Shown here: piece after piece, positions 22,978-33,539 of the stretch
How the letters are laid out: every line of letters starts with the position of its first letter
Numbering within the stretch: the first letter of the stretch is position 1
From: Tricholoma matsutake
Taxonomy: Eukaryota > Basidiomycota > Agaricomycetes > Agaricales > Tricholomataceae
DNA: 64,000 nt
Assembly (NCBI GenBank): GCA_026075535.2
Contig: AP026540.1
Span: 8,432,001-8,496,000 of the forward strand
Direction: 5' to 3'
Program-made: the position numbers and the translations under genes
Notes under the pieces: model-generated
Told to the model about the DNA's origin: nothing
What the model saw: the letters and a program-made list of their open reading frames with translations, nothing else
Database searches by the model: none

Positions 22978-23434
22978 TTCATATCCCAAAAAGGAAGTCA
23001 TGGCTGGCAGACATGATGGCAACAAGATGGCGCTGGCAAACATGATGATGTAGTACTCCTGGTCATTGACAGTGCCCTATATGTACCATGAATGCAAAGT
23101 AATCAAATAAATTTGCTCAGAAGAAGAATGTAGCCTCCTCACAGGAAATTCATCAGTATTTTGTAGTTTTACTTGTGAGAACTTGTGCAAGTGGAAAAAA
23201 GTCAAAAAGTCAAAAGCTGGACAAGCCAGGTCCCATTTTCTAAAAAGCTACTGGTCTCAGGTGATTGAAAAGTGTAAAAAAGTTTGAAAAGCACCAAAAA
23301 GCTCCATAAAGCTCGACAGGTCGAACTACCTACATCAGACAAAGTAACTACAGGCATAGATCATGAATACGAGGGGTATAATGAGGCTAAAACAGCCCAA
23401 TGAATAAGGGCATGCCTGTTGCATCTCGACATGA
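22978..23434. other. non-coding interval downstream of the split gene
   Basis: No coding similarity. Around 23190-23320 short AAAAAGTC and AAAAGCT motifs recur. This stretch would hold the 3' UTR of the minus-strand gene ending near 23435 and possibly one end of a larger DNA transposon, but no terminal inverted repeat could be proved. Confidence 0.45.
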
Positions 23435-24027
23435 CTAACCCTTCAAGGGACTGCTGAATGCAAACAGGTTGCCGCATTGCTGGTCAAGAAGTGAGATGTC
23501 TGCGAATTTGTCCTCTGAGCAAGGATCCTGATTTTTGAAACTGCAAGCCTCCAGGATCTCTGTCCAATGACCATCACCTAGTCTCGAACAGCTGCTCATG
23601 TAACCAGCAACTCTCTCTGCAGAGTACTTATTGGAAAACTCAGGCACATCTTTTTGTATGCCATTGACGTAAGCACAAACCACCCACTTGTACTGTACAA
23701 TGATGTTGTGACTCAGTCCACTGAGACTCAGAGAGGATGACAAAGTGATGTACCACTGCCAAGATAAGGGCAAAGAGGCCAACTGGATGACCACCGCCAC
23801 CAACAGCACCTTTTGCAAATCAAAGGTAATTCTGTGCCAACTCAATAATAATGATCAACCGCAGCCATCCTTCCAGTCTCTAAACAAGATGCTCATCAAA
23901 CAAAAGACTGATGATGGTCATGGTTACACTCACAATGTAGTCTTTGTGTTTCATGTCAGCTGGGCATGTTTATGGTGTTGGCTTCTTGTGAAAAATTGGC
24001 CCATCAACTTGTTTTGCCCATCAACAC
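23435..24027 (-). pseudogene. C-terminal part of split Agaricomycete-type unknown gene (DUF6532-like)
   Basis: Directly after the insertion point the minus strand reads WAKQVDGPIFHKKPTP, continuing the frame of the N-terminal part at 31703-33343 once the inserted element and one duplication are removed. Further on come PVGLFALILAVVHHFVIL, FSNKYSAERVAGYMSSC and DGHWTEILEAC, ending at 23435. This matches my recollection of a lineage-expanded protein family of unknown function in mushrooms (DUF6532-like); the Pfam assignment is from memory and needs a search. TGA and frameshift lesions are present, so the gene is dead apart from the insertion too. No molecular function can be stated. Confidence 0.6.
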
Positions 24028-24032
24028 CAAAG

Positions 24033-24229
24033 TGGAAGGAAGCTGGAGCTTCCAACACTCAAGACTCAGAGGAACAGAAACATGTTAGAACTTAGTATAT
24101 TTCAGGGGAGAAAACTAAGATATGGTACAAATATTCGAAGTATAGACTATATACTACTAGAATAACACGTGATAAACTGGGTTGTATGGTATGTGATATT
24201 GTTGTGATGATGTAAGAGGAACTCTTACA
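24033..24229 (-). repeat. left LTR of the non-coding element
   Basis: Plus-strand reading starts TGGAAGGAAGCTGGAGCTTC and ends ACTCTTACA, flanked on the left by CAAAG. Contains the short inverted pair TGTAAGAG/CTCTTACA near its right end. Confidence 0.85.
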
Positions 24230-24496
24230 CTCTCTCATACTTCAAAAAAAATGACCGGGGGGGGGGGGGGCTTGAATCAACAAGTCACAGGCACACTTTA
24301 CACATTGGTGAAAACATTGAGTTGCCTGGTAGTGGACTGATGATGACAGTGGGTGATGATAGTGGGCGTCGAGGACAGGGGGCATTGACGAGGGACATGG
24401 GCATGGACATGGATGGGCATGTGGACTTGGACAGGGCAGTGGATGTGGATATGGACCTGGGGGGTGCCATGGACCTGGACAGGGAACAGTGGCAAG

Positions 24497-24602
24497 GACA
24501 GGACAGTGGTGAGGGCAGGACAGTGGTGAGGGCAGGACAGTGGTGAGGGCAGGACAGTGGTGAGGGCAGGACAGTGGTGAGGGCAGGACATTGGTGAGGG
24601 CA
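24497..24602. repeat. 17 bp minisatellite, about six copies
   Basis: Tandem unit GGACAGTGGTGAGGGCA, about six copies, the last with ACATT in place of ACAGT. It lies in the interior of the non-coding LTR element. The repeat gives artificial open frames on the minus strand (Pro/Ser/Cys-rich), which should not be read as genes. Looser GGACA and GGGCAT repeats extend from about 24370 to 24760. Confidence 0.85.
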
Positions 24603-25300
24603 GGTAAGAATGAGGACAGGCAAAGGATGAGACAGGGCAAGGACAGGCAAGGACAAGGATAGGCATGGATGGGCATGGACAAGGCGGTGGACATGGCTGG
24701 TGACATGAATGGGGCTGGTGCTGGTGGCGTGGACGGTGCTGGTAACATCGACAGGGGGCATGGAGGCATTGTCATAAGATGGGGTGGGGAAAAAGACTAG
24801 GTAGGCCTGGAGACACTAGCCTTGACAAGGTTGCAATCAATGTAACTTTACTTGTCCGCAAGAACACTGAGTCACTGAGTTGGGTGTAGTCAATGCTGTT
24901 GGCTGTGATGGCAGTCTCGATGTGGCTGAAGGGGCTGGTGAAGATGAGGGTGACGTGGGCCAGGGAGGACACGGTGGTCCCAAGTGGTACAAAGCAGGAG
25001 TTTTGGGGGCCATTGACAGAAGTGTTGATGATGATGTGTTAGCGCGTTGGGCATAACAGCATGTTCCCGGGGTGGACAGGGTGCTTGGGACATGTTGTGG
25101 GGGTGCTCAGATGGGTCTAGATGCCCATTCTGTCATTTAGCAGCTGCGACTCGTGGTCTAGAGGGGGGGCAGAGTGAGGATTGGAGCTGCAGGTAGTGGT
25201 TCTGAGTGGGGTGGGGCAGGAAATTCAGCCGTCGTCAACAAGGGCGTCGACGATATGCTGTAGTGATGTGTTGTGACTTAGGACATATGACAGGGAGCTG

Positions 25301-25460
25301 GGGGATGAGCTGGGGATGACAGGGGTGTGTAGGAGATATGGCCATTGTTGATGAACACATTGACAATGATGTGGCATATCTGGTGGATGCGTGAAGGGCG
25401 TCGACGATACACTGTAGTGACGTGTTGTGACGTTGGGCATACAATGGGGAGCTGGGGGAT
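25301..25460. repeat. about 155 bp tandem duplication interrupted by gypsy B
   Basis: The segment starting GGGGATGAGCTGGGGATGAC at about 25301, with GTGTGTAGGAGATATGGCC and GGCATATCTGGTGGATGCGTG, recurs from 30072 onward directly after gypsy B. When gypsy B is removed, the two units are adjacent, so B landed at the boundary between two tandem units. A GTCGACGATA motif also recurs (25247 and 25399). Confidence 0.75.
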
Positions 25461-25896
25461 TATAAGGGCAACCTAAGCCTCTAGCAAAGGGAAATCCGAA
25501 GTTAAAATTATACTACATAATACAGGCATTGGGGACACACCTAGCAAAGGGAAATCCAAAGAGAAAACTCTAAGGATCCCCTTGCTGATGCCCAGTATAT
25601 GTGAAGATGACAAAAATCAAATATAATCTAAAAATAGAAAAAGGTGGAGATAGGCAGATCAAGGCCGCCGAATGACATCATACCAAGGGGTATGTGTCGG
25701 AAGGGGTACTCTGCCTCTAAATATAAAAGTGTCAACATATACAAACATGATAGCAAGGGAAAATTAGTAATAAAATAAGGAAACATCATAGAAAATAAAG
25801 AATAGAAGGAAATGAAGTGAGGAAAAATATAGGACAAACATAAAAAATAGGAGAAACACGCTGGGCACCCCTCTAAGTCCCCCCTAGGCCCTTACA
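25461..25896 (-). repeat. 3' LTR of gypsy B
   Basis: About 436 bp, plus-strand reading from TATAAGGGCAACC to CCCTTACA. Keeps both copies of the short repeat CTAGCAAAGGGAAATCC. Confidence 0.9.
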
Positions 25897-25917
25897 TTTC
25901 TGTGACTTTGTCGAGGT

Positions 25918-28446
25918 TCATACATGTTCATAGAACTTTGGAGTTTCAGCCCACTCTGCCGCACGTAAGGAATGGGTCGATCCCTTCCTCAGTTCTTTAA
26001 CAGCTCGGGCGACAACATCCTCATGTAAACCGCTACGGTTTGCGCAACGAATGTCACGTAGGATGTCCCGCTCCTCGCCCTGGGGTGCGATGCCTTCCAG
26101 TGCCCAAATGGTGAACAGGTCTGGCTGCAACAGCACAATGTTTTGGTTGTCACTGCTGCCATCCCCATGGTCTGCACGTCGGGATAGGGCATCGGTCTTC
26201 CCCATGCTGCAACCCGGACGGTGGTGCAAGGAGAAGTCGAATCTAGATAGATACAGGGACCAACGAGCTTGATGACGGTTCAATTTCTTGGCCGTCATGA
26301 AGTACTCGAGATTCTTGTGATCCGTCCAAATTTCCAGCTTGTGTTGGGCACCCTCGAGGAAGTGTCGCCACTCCTCAAGTGCACGCATTATCGCCAACAT
26401 CTCCTTGTCATTGATCTCGTAGTTTCGCTCTACAGCACTAAGGCTTTTGGAGTAGAACGCAACAGGATGCCACTTCTGGTCCTCCAGAGACTGCTGAGAC
26501 AACACGGCACCCGTCGCAAAGTCAGAACTGTCAGCTTCTACACAAAAAGGATGAAAATCGTCAGCAAAGGTAAGGATCGGAGCAGAAGTGACCATCTCCT
26601 TAAGCTTTTCGAATGCCTCCTGTTGTGCATTATCCCACCTCCATGCCTCCTTTCCTGTCAAGTCAAACAGTGGTCGTGCATGATGTGAGAAATCCTTGAT
26701 AAAACGCCGATAGAAATTGATGAAGCCCAGGAAAGACTGCACCTCCTTCTTGTTCGTGGGCATCAGCCAAGCTGTGACCCCGTTTACCTTGATAGGATCC
26801 ATCTCCACTTGACCCTCTGAGATAATCAGGCCAAGGTACTCGATCTTGGTCCTTTCGAACTCGCATTTGTCCTGACAAAGGTAGAGTTTGTACCGTCGAA
26901 GTCGCTCTAGGACGAGGCACGTGATGCGACGGTGCTCTTCAACCGTGCGAGTGAAGATGAGGATGTCATCAAGATAGATGCAGACAACGCCTTCAAGGAT
27001 GAGGTCATGGAAGATGTCGTTCATCATGGTCTGAAAGGTGGCAGGGCTATTAGTAAGGCCAAAGAACATGACAAGCGGTTCAAACAGACCACGGTTGGTA
27101 CGAAAGGCTGCCTTCCACTCATCTCCCTCCTTTATCCTCACATTATTATAGCCCCAATGGACATTGAGCTTGGTGAAGTATCGGGCTCCATGGAGCTGGT
27201 TTACAAGTTCGGAGATGAGGGGTAGTGGGTAGCGATTTTTGACCGTGATGTTGTTGAGTCTTCTGTAGTCTTGAACCGGTCGAAGTGAGCCATCCTTCTT
27301 CTTGACAAAGAAAAAGGGAGAGGTCATGGGTGACTTCGATGGTCGAATACGTCCAGAGGCCAGGTGCTCGTCGATGAACTGGTCAAGCTGCCATTGTTCT
27401 TCCAGAGGGAGAGGATAGACCTTGCAGGATGAAGGGGTTGCGCTGGGGGTGAGTTCGATTGCATGATCCCATGGCTTGCGCGCAGGAAGAGAGTCGAATG
27501 ACTCCTTGGAGAACACATCTTCAAACTCATGGAGATGAGGGAGTAAGGAGTTAGTAGAGGATTTAGCAGCATTGTTTTTGTGGAAGGCCTCGGCGAGGCA
27601 TTGGGATATGTTTGATGTGGCACACACCTCATGCAATGAGCGAATCGCAGTGTAGAAGATCCGATCACCCTCCTCCACTTCCTCTGGGTCCTCATCATCA
27701 TCATCCGAGTCCGGCATTAGATCAGGAACCCCTTCCAATTCCACTTCAGGTATAGGCAGGGGTCCAGCATGACACTTCTGAGTACGTCGTATTGCTGCCT
27801 TCTGTCCACGACGTTCTTGCCTGGCTTCTGTGAAACACGTCTGACAGCGGTATGGACATCGGCTCATGGTAACCTCCCCGGTACGCCAGTCGACCTCTGG
27901 GTTATGGTCTCGAAGCCATGGATATCCCAAAATCACCTTTTGCTTTCCTAATTGAGTGACAGCAAAAAGGGCACGCTCACTATGATCTTTGTAACGGAGA
28001 ACCAGGTCTGCAACCTCTCGGATGGCACCAGCTTCATTTGGGGATCCATCCACATTATATACAGGTATCGGACGTGAGAGCGAGCGAGTATTTAGGCGAT
28101 GTTGTTGTACCAGATGGGAATTGATGAAGAGACCAGTTGCACCAGAGTCCAGGAGCGCAGAGACACTGAGTATCTGTCCAGTGTCGGTCATCTGCAGTTT
28201 GATGGCTAGGTTTAAGGAATGTGCAGAGGGAGTGGATGCCACAATATACTTGCGTGGTAGTTTACATTCCCATGATTTAATTTTGGGACGTGGAGTAGAA
28301 GGAGAGATGGGGAGAGCAGGTATGTCTTTAGCCAACTTTGAAGGGTCAGAGAGGGGAGCAGTCACAGAAATGGATTCATTCTCCAGGGATTCAACTGACA
28401 AGACTTCAAAGTGGTTATGGACAGGCAGTGAGGGCGTACGATTCAC
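25918..28446 (-). CDS. gypsy B protease-RT-RNase H, open reading frame ending in a foreign tail
   Basis: An uninterrupted 842-codon minus-strand frame. Protease SALLDSGATGLFINS, RT with CIYLDDILIF intact, RNase H with VEADSSDFATGAVLSQQ and TDHKNLEYFMTAKKLN, then the connection region up to LRAAEWAE. The last residues TPKFYEHV come from unrelated DNA where the integrase was deleted. Unlike copy A it has no internal TGA in this part, so a protein with RT and RNase H could be made if expressed, normally as a Gag-Pol frameshift product. Gag of this copy is broken, so supply in cis is unlikely. It is useful as the reference that proves CGA at sites where A has TGA. Confidence 0.85.
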   Translation of the reverse strand: MNRTPSLPVHNHFEVLSVESLENESISVTAPLSDPSKLAKDIPALPISPSTPRPKIKSWECKLPRKYIVASTPSAHSLNLAIKLQMTDTGQILSVSALLDSGATGLFINSHLVQQHRLNTRSLSRPIPVYNVDGSPNEAGAIREVADLVLRYKDHSERALFAVTQLGKQKVILGYPWLRDHNPEVDWRTGEVTMSRCPYRCQTCFTEARQERRGQKAAIRRTQKCHAGPLPIPEVELEGVPDLMPDSDDDDEDPEEVEEGDRIFYTAIRSLHEVCATSNISQCLAEAFHKNNAAKSSTNSLLPHLHEFEDVFSKESFDSLPARKPWDHAIELTPSATPSSCKVYPLPLEEQWQLDQFIDEHLASGRIRPSKSPMTSPFFFVKKKDGSLRPVQDYRRLNNITVKNRYPLPLISELVNQLHGARYFTKLNVHWGYNNVRIKEGDEWKAAFRTNRGLFEPLVMFFGLTNSPATFQTMMNDIFHDLILEGVVCIYLDDILIFTRTVEEHRRITCLVLERLRRYKLYLCQDKCEFERTKIEYLGLIISEGQVEMDPIKVNGVTAWLMPTNKKEVQSFLGFINFYRRFIKDFSHHARPLFDLTGKEAWRWDNAQQEAFEKLKEMVTSAPILTFADDFHPFCVEADSSDFATGAVLSQQSLEDQKWHPVAFYSKSLSAVERNYEINDKEMLAIMRALEEWRHFLEGAQHKLEIWTDHKNLEYFMTAKKLNRHQARWSLYLSRFDFSLHHRPGCSMGKTDALSRRADHGDGSSDNQNIVLLQPDLFTIWALEGIAPQGEERDILRDIRCANRSGLHEDVVARAVKELRKGSTHSLRAAEWAETPKFYEHV

Positions 28447-29539
28447 TCGCTGCGAATAGGAAAATCCTGCTCCTCTGCAACTTGATCCTTCGCTTCCTCA
28501 ACATCTACAAGCGCCAACAAATCTTGCAGGAGTTTGTCTCGTCCCTCGGGGGTGAGCATGCGGATATCCTGACGATGGGGACATGCTCCAGCCCTGTGTC
28601 CAGGTTCCCCACAATGGTAGCAGAGATCCAACTTATGTGCACGGCTGCGGGCTGCATCAACATCCATTGGTACTGGGACATTGACGGCTGGTGTGGGAGT
28701 TTGATGAACAGGAATGGGGTTAGAGTGGGGGAGGCTTCGATTGAAGGTGTAGGGCGTATGAGTGGTAGTTGGAGCATGGAATGCAGCATTAAACACCGCA
28801 TTTGTGAGTCGGTTCTCATCACAGAGTGAAGCAGCTTCATACCAAGCAAGGATATCATCGTCTGCTGGGTGCCCTTCCAACATCTGTGCAATCTGGTCCT
28901 GAATTTCTCGGTTGAGTCCCCGTCGGAACTTCACCACCACTGGTAACCCACTCCCATATCCTGCCATGTCCACCAAATCCTTGAACTCATCAATATAGTC
29001 ATCCATGGATCGACGTCCCTGGTGGTAAGCGGATGACTCAAGTCATGTCACTGCTCGGTGGCGTTCATTGAGGGGGCAGAAGTGGTGTACAAACTCAGCT
29101 CGAAAGTCACCCCAAGTGGAGAAAGGTAGAGAACCGAGTTCTTTAGTTTGATGTAGGATATGGTCCACATAGAGATAGGCATGTTCAGATTTCATGTATG
29201 TGAAGGCCCAATAAATTTTTGCAGCCTCATCGACGAATTGATGCGACTGGAGACTAATGTATAACTCACAGGAATTAAGAAATGCACATCCCTGCGCACG
29301 TGCACCATTAAATTCGGCGGGGGGGGGGCCGGTTTGATCTGGGCACGTTCCTTAGTGGACGCATTTGGCAAAATGTCGTTGTTGGGTGCGCTTGGAGTTG
29401 TAAAGGGGGAACTATTGGTCGTAGGGTTAGCCTGGAGGGTCCTAACAAAGTTTTCAATCATAGATTCAAGCGAGTCGATTTGCGCGCGCATTCCGGAAAC
29501 ATCGCTTTCAAGCGCGTCGAAGTGTTCTGATGCGTCCAT
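28443..29539 (-). pseudogene. gypsy B Gag, frameshifted
   Basis: Starts at ATG 29539. The frame breaks near 29325 at an expanded G-run (C-run on the sense strand). It is then restored to the family pattern from about 29006 (DYIDEFKDLVDMAGYGSG) to the end at 28443. A TGA shared with copy A sits near 29055. The zinc knuckle CYHCGEPGHRAGAC is intact. Relative to A it lacks eight residues before the final EEQDFPIRSE, which A carries as a local duplication. The Pol start overlaps the Gag stop in the -1 frame. Confidence 0.85.
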
Positions 29540-29705
29540 GTCGCTAGGGAGTGCGTTTGGCGAAAATGGCGGTGTAATAAAGGCGAGATTATCTGGAACG
29601 GTGTGTAGGGACTCTGTGGAGCTTTGGGAAGCGTCGTCCAGTCTGTACCTGCCTATCTTGGGCAGCGCGTTTGCGATTTTCGGGCCTTAGGGGAGAGTTT
29701 TCTAC

Positions 29706-30071
29706 TATAAGGGCAACCTAAGCCTCTAGCAAAGGGAAATCCGAAGAGAAAACTCTAAGGATCCCCTTGCTGATGCCCAGTATATGTGAAGATGACAAAA
29801 ATCAAATATAATCTAAAAATAGAAAAAGGCGGAGATAGGCGGATCAAGGCCGCCGAATGACATCATACCAAGGGGTATGTGTCGGAAGGGGTACTCCGCC
29901 TCTAAATATAAAAGTGTCAACATATACAAACATGATAGCAAGGGAAAATTAGTAATAAAATCCGGAAAAATCATAGAAAATGAAGAATAGAAGGAAATGA
30001 GGTGGGGAGAAATATAGGACAAACATAAAAAATAGGAAAAACACACAGGTCACCCCCCTAGTCCCCTTACA
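29706..30071 (-). repeat. 5' LTR of gypsy B with about 60 bp internal deletion
   Basis: About 366 bp. It lacks the segment between the two copies of CTAGCAAAGGGAAATCC that is present in the other three full LTRs of the family, leaving a single copy, as expected for slippage or recombination between short direct repeats. Confidence 0.88.
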
Positions 30072-31500
30072 GGGATGAGCTGGGGATGACAGGGGTGTGT
30101 AGGAGATATGGCCATCATTGATGAACACGTTGACGATGATGTGGCATATCTGGTGGATGCGTGTGGTGTCATGGTAGCCTCACTGTGTGGAACAGGAGTT
30201 TGTGGGGTGAGGTGGTGGCAAAAAGGCTCAGTTCTGGGGTGGACTAGGTGGCTGGGATGTGTTGCGGATGTGCACAGGAGGGTCCAGGTGCATGTTCCAT
30301 CATTTCTCAGCCGCAGCTCGTGGTCCAGAGGGGGGCAGAGTGGGAGGTAGGGCCATCATTGAGTGGCAGGCCATATGGACGCATAAGGTGTCATGGTGGG
30401 CTCATAGTGCATAATGGGGGCAGGAGCTGGGTCGAGCTGGGGGATTGCAGATGTGTGGGGAGAGATGGGGATGTAGGTGCTGAATGGGGGGTGTACCTGG
30501 GTGCAGACAGCATTGTCAGTGACATGGTGGTGGTGTGAAATGCAGCCAGTGGCAAAACGGCTCATTTCTGGGGTTTCTGGGGTGAGCTGGGTGGATGGGA
30601 TAGAGCCTGGGGGTGGTCTGGGGGTTCAGGTAGGGCATCCCATTATTTCAATGCTGTGGGCAGTGGTCTTGGATGGGGTAGAGTAAGCTGTCGTCGACGA
30701 ACACGTCGACAGTGATGGCATGTCTGGTGGATGTGTGGGGTGTCGTGGCAGGCTTGTGGTGCATAACGGTGGTCAAGCAGGGAGAACAGGGTGCTGTGGG
30801 AGGTGGTATGGGTCATCGTTGTAGATGGTGGGGCTGGTTGGGTGGATCTGTTGAGTCCATGATGCATTCAGATGAATGCATATGCACGACCTCACATAAT
30901 GGTGTTTTCTGGGCTGTGGATGGTGTTGGTGCATCGTTTACAGTGTGGTGACTGATCTCAAGGGTGGGGATGCTTCCTGGGTGCAAGATGTGGTCCTAGG
31001 CCCTGTTTCCAGGGTAGTTGTCATTGCTGGTGGCGATGTGGCCATGGACTGGGGTCATTCCAGATGTGGGGCTGGGGAGTGTGCTGGGGAGGTGAACAGG
31101 GAGCGAGGGGTGTAGATGGCATCACCACAGATGCCGGAGGGGTGTACAAGGTGGGTTCTGACAAAACAGCTCACCTCTGGGGAGTTTGGGGCAAGCAGGC
31201 TGAAATTGGGAATAGTATTGTTGTGGCGTGGGCTAGGAGAAGAAACCAGCATTGAATGATGCCATGCAATGCCAAATGAGTCAAGGGGGAAAATCCAGAG
31301 CTGATGGGAGAGGCACTGAGAAGTCAAGGGGAGGGGGAGAGCAAGCGAGTAGTGGGTATAGTCCAGCATTGTCAAGGTCCGTTGTTGGTGAGAAAAAATT
31401 CAGTCATTTTTGGAAGTCTCAGGGCCAGTTTAACTTTGGAAAAAGAACACATTGTGGGAGATTAGAGAGTGTGGATAGTAAGTTTGTAACAAAAAAAAAG

Positions 31501-31697
31501 TGGAAGGAAGCTGGAGCTTCCAACACTCGAGACTCAGAGGAACAGAAACATGTTAGGAACTTAGTATATGTATTTTGGGGGAGGAAACTAAGATATGGTA
31601 CAAGTATTCAAAGTATAGACTATATACTACTAGAATAACATGTGATAAACTGGGTTGCATGTGATATTGTTGTGATGATATAAGAGGAACTCTTACA
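31501..31697 (-). repeat. right LTR of the non-coding element
   Basis: Starts TGGAAGGAAGCTGGAGCTTC, ends ACTCTTACA, followed by duplication CAAAG at 31698-31702. Differs from the left LTR by several substitutions and short indels. Confidence 0.85.
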
Positions 31698-31702
31698 CAA
31701 AG

Positions 31703-33343
31703 CTTGACCTCTTCTACATTGTAGTCACAAACCTTGAGGTATTTTTTGATCATACCAACTGCATCTCCACTGATACTCGACCATTTTTCATTGATACAAT
31801 TGTAGGTCTTGGAAAAGATATGTTGAGTGCAACATGGGGTGATGATGTTTGGATCTCATGAGTAAATGAATAGGTTCATCCCTCCTGATGGTGTAATCAA
31901 CCTCTTTGTGGTCCCCAAAACAAAGTCTTTGAATGGCACTTCCAACTGAAAAAGCATATTGTAGAGCATGGGGATAAAGACCTTTCTCCACTTTGAATCG
32001 ACCTGGGTAAATTCTGGAAGGTCTGTAACCTGGACAGCATTTGCAGTGAGTGCTCGAGGTGGTTGTTCATGCTGTGGAACTTCACATACATCAGAGGCCT
32101 GTGATTTTTGTTGCTTTGGCTCCAGTTTGGCATGTTTGGGCTGCCGACAGGACAGGTTTGGCAAGGACTTTGCAGGATCATGATCACCGTCACTTTCTGA
32201 CTCAGAAATCATAATATTCTGTGGAGAATCTGGTCAACAAGCACTGGTAGGTCAAGTAATACTTACCTCATTTTTATGTGAAAAGTCTCGCTTACCATCA
32301 AACTGGATTGCTTGCGATGGCTTTGTGGCCTGGAATTTTGGCTGCTTTGCATCTGAGTCTTTGAGCCCACCAAGGGCTGGCTTAAGTCCCTCAGCACCCT
32401 GTTGCATAGATTTCATGTGTTGCTTCTAATTTGGGATGAGACTGAATGCAGTTTTATCCGCCTTGGACCTTATGAATCACACATCAGAACTGGGTAATCC
32501 ATGATCACATGCCCTTACCTCTTGCCAACATCCTTCCCACAAGCTTGCATTGCCTTTGCAGGAGCAATCATTGCTGGCAAATCCTTGGTTTTTCTCTGAA
32601 ACAAGGTGTTTACTCAGCTTGAGCATGTCGATCAGAGTACAACTCACCAGGTTTTTTTTTCCAACAGCTTTTGGCTTGATATCAACATCCTCGCTATCAC
32701 TCCCTTCAACATCCATGTCAAAGTATTCACCTTTACTCTCAGTACCACCCCTATCTGTTACAATAACATCAGACAGCCGATGGATCACATTTACCTGGTG
32801 TTCCAACTCCTGTTCATCGTAATTGATCTCCATCTGCATGTAGAGCTTCCTTTTTTCTTCTTCTAGCTCTTCCAATTGTCTCTTTGCTTCCACCTTTGCT
32901 TCCTTGTCAGCTTGCACTTGGGCACTTGTACATTTAGCCCTTTTCTGATCAACCAATCCAGGATGGTTGTTGTGCCCCTTCTGTCCTTGAAGAGTTTTGG
33001 AACCCTTGGGAATCAGATTCACCTTTACCTCAGGACCTGCCATGTCATATGGAGGGGGAGTGGCTTTGGTTTTGTGAGGCTTGGGAGCTGGGTTCACCTT
33101 TGCCTTGGGAGCTGTGTCATGTTGAGGGGGAGCAGCTTTTGCTTTCTTCTTCACAGGGACGGCATCAGTGTCAGTGCCAGTGGTGTCATTAGCATGGGTG
33201 CATTTAGTGGTAGGTTTGTTCATTTCTATCATTACTTGCAGTTCTGATGCATCCACAGTAATAGCCACCAACTGCATGGAAGCTGCAGGTGGGTGCTTGG
33301 CCTGGGCTTTGTTCCTCTGGGAAGCTCAAGTCTTTGGTGGCAT
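31703..33343 (-). pseudogene. N-terminal part of split Agaricomycete-type unknown gene
   Basis: Probable start at 33343 with MPPKT followed by an in-frame TGA (33326-33328, CGA context). A Lys/Ala/Pro-rich, nuclear-looking region follows, then a charged coiled coil (KRAKCTSAQVQADKEAKVE, then LEELEEEKRKLYMQMEINYD) and an acidic stretch with EGSDSEDVD. At least one clear GT-AG intron lies between KKNL and KTKDLPAMIAPAKAMQ. The segment DSKWRKVFIPMLYNMLFQLE begins the conserved domain that ends in CDYNVEEVKL at the insertion point. The C-terminal half lies at 23435-24027. It is divergent from the Plavaka relic, with about 200-400 bp between starts, so both may belong to one transposon. Function unknown. 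Confidence 0.65.
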
Positions 33344-33539
33344 GGACTAGAGAGGGAAGGCAGATAATGGTGCAAGCAAATGAAGGAAGAAAGTGTTTGA
33401 TGTTGTGACATGGTTGTTCAAATTTTGGGGATGGTAGCATGTGATGTGGTGCTGTTCAAGTTTGTGTGCCAGTGGTTTGGTTTGTCATTTCTCCCCATTT
33501 TTTCCATCGCCATCACAATTCCTGTACACAATGGAACAA

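Larger units (their letters stand above)
25461..30071 (-). mobile_element. Ty3/gypsy chromovirus B, same family as A, integrase deleted
   Basis: Bounded by perfect 5 bp duplications GGGAT (25456-25460 and 30072-30076). In minus orientation the 5' LTR is 29706-30071 and the 3' LTR is 25461-25896. Gag and protease-RT-RNase H are close to copy A. The sequence then leaves the A pattern at about 25950: integrase, chromodomain and the 3' untranslated part (about 1.4 kb in A) are replaced by about 50 bp of unmatched DNA before the 3' LTR. The copy cannot integrate by itself. Confidence 0.93.
24033..31697 (-). mobile_element. non-coding LTR element (LARD-like) split by gypsy B
   Basis: Direct terminal repeats of 197 bp (24033-24229 and 31501-31697) are bounded by perfect 5 bp duplications CAAAG (24028-24032 and 31698-31702). 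After subtracting gypsy B and its duplication, the element is about 3.05 kb. Its interior is strongly strand-biased (G-rich on plus, C-rich on minus) with minisatellites and no gag or pol similarity, so it must have been mobilised in trans. In minus orientation the LTR runs TGTAAGAG to CTTCCA and is preceded by TATGAGAGAG, a possible polypurine tract; in plus orientation AAAAAAAAAG precedes the right LTR, so orientation is not settled. A second, partial copy lies at 57207-57786. Confidence 0.85.

Noticed and set aside
24497..24602. Possible CRISPR-like array
   Set aside because: The 17 bp units are directly adjacent with no spacers, and the genome is eukaryotic.
24242..24775. Overlapping minus-strand ORFs rich in Pro, Cys, His and Ser
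   Set aside because: They arise from the 17 bp minisatellite and C-rich low-complexity DNA; several frames are open at once and no domain is visible.
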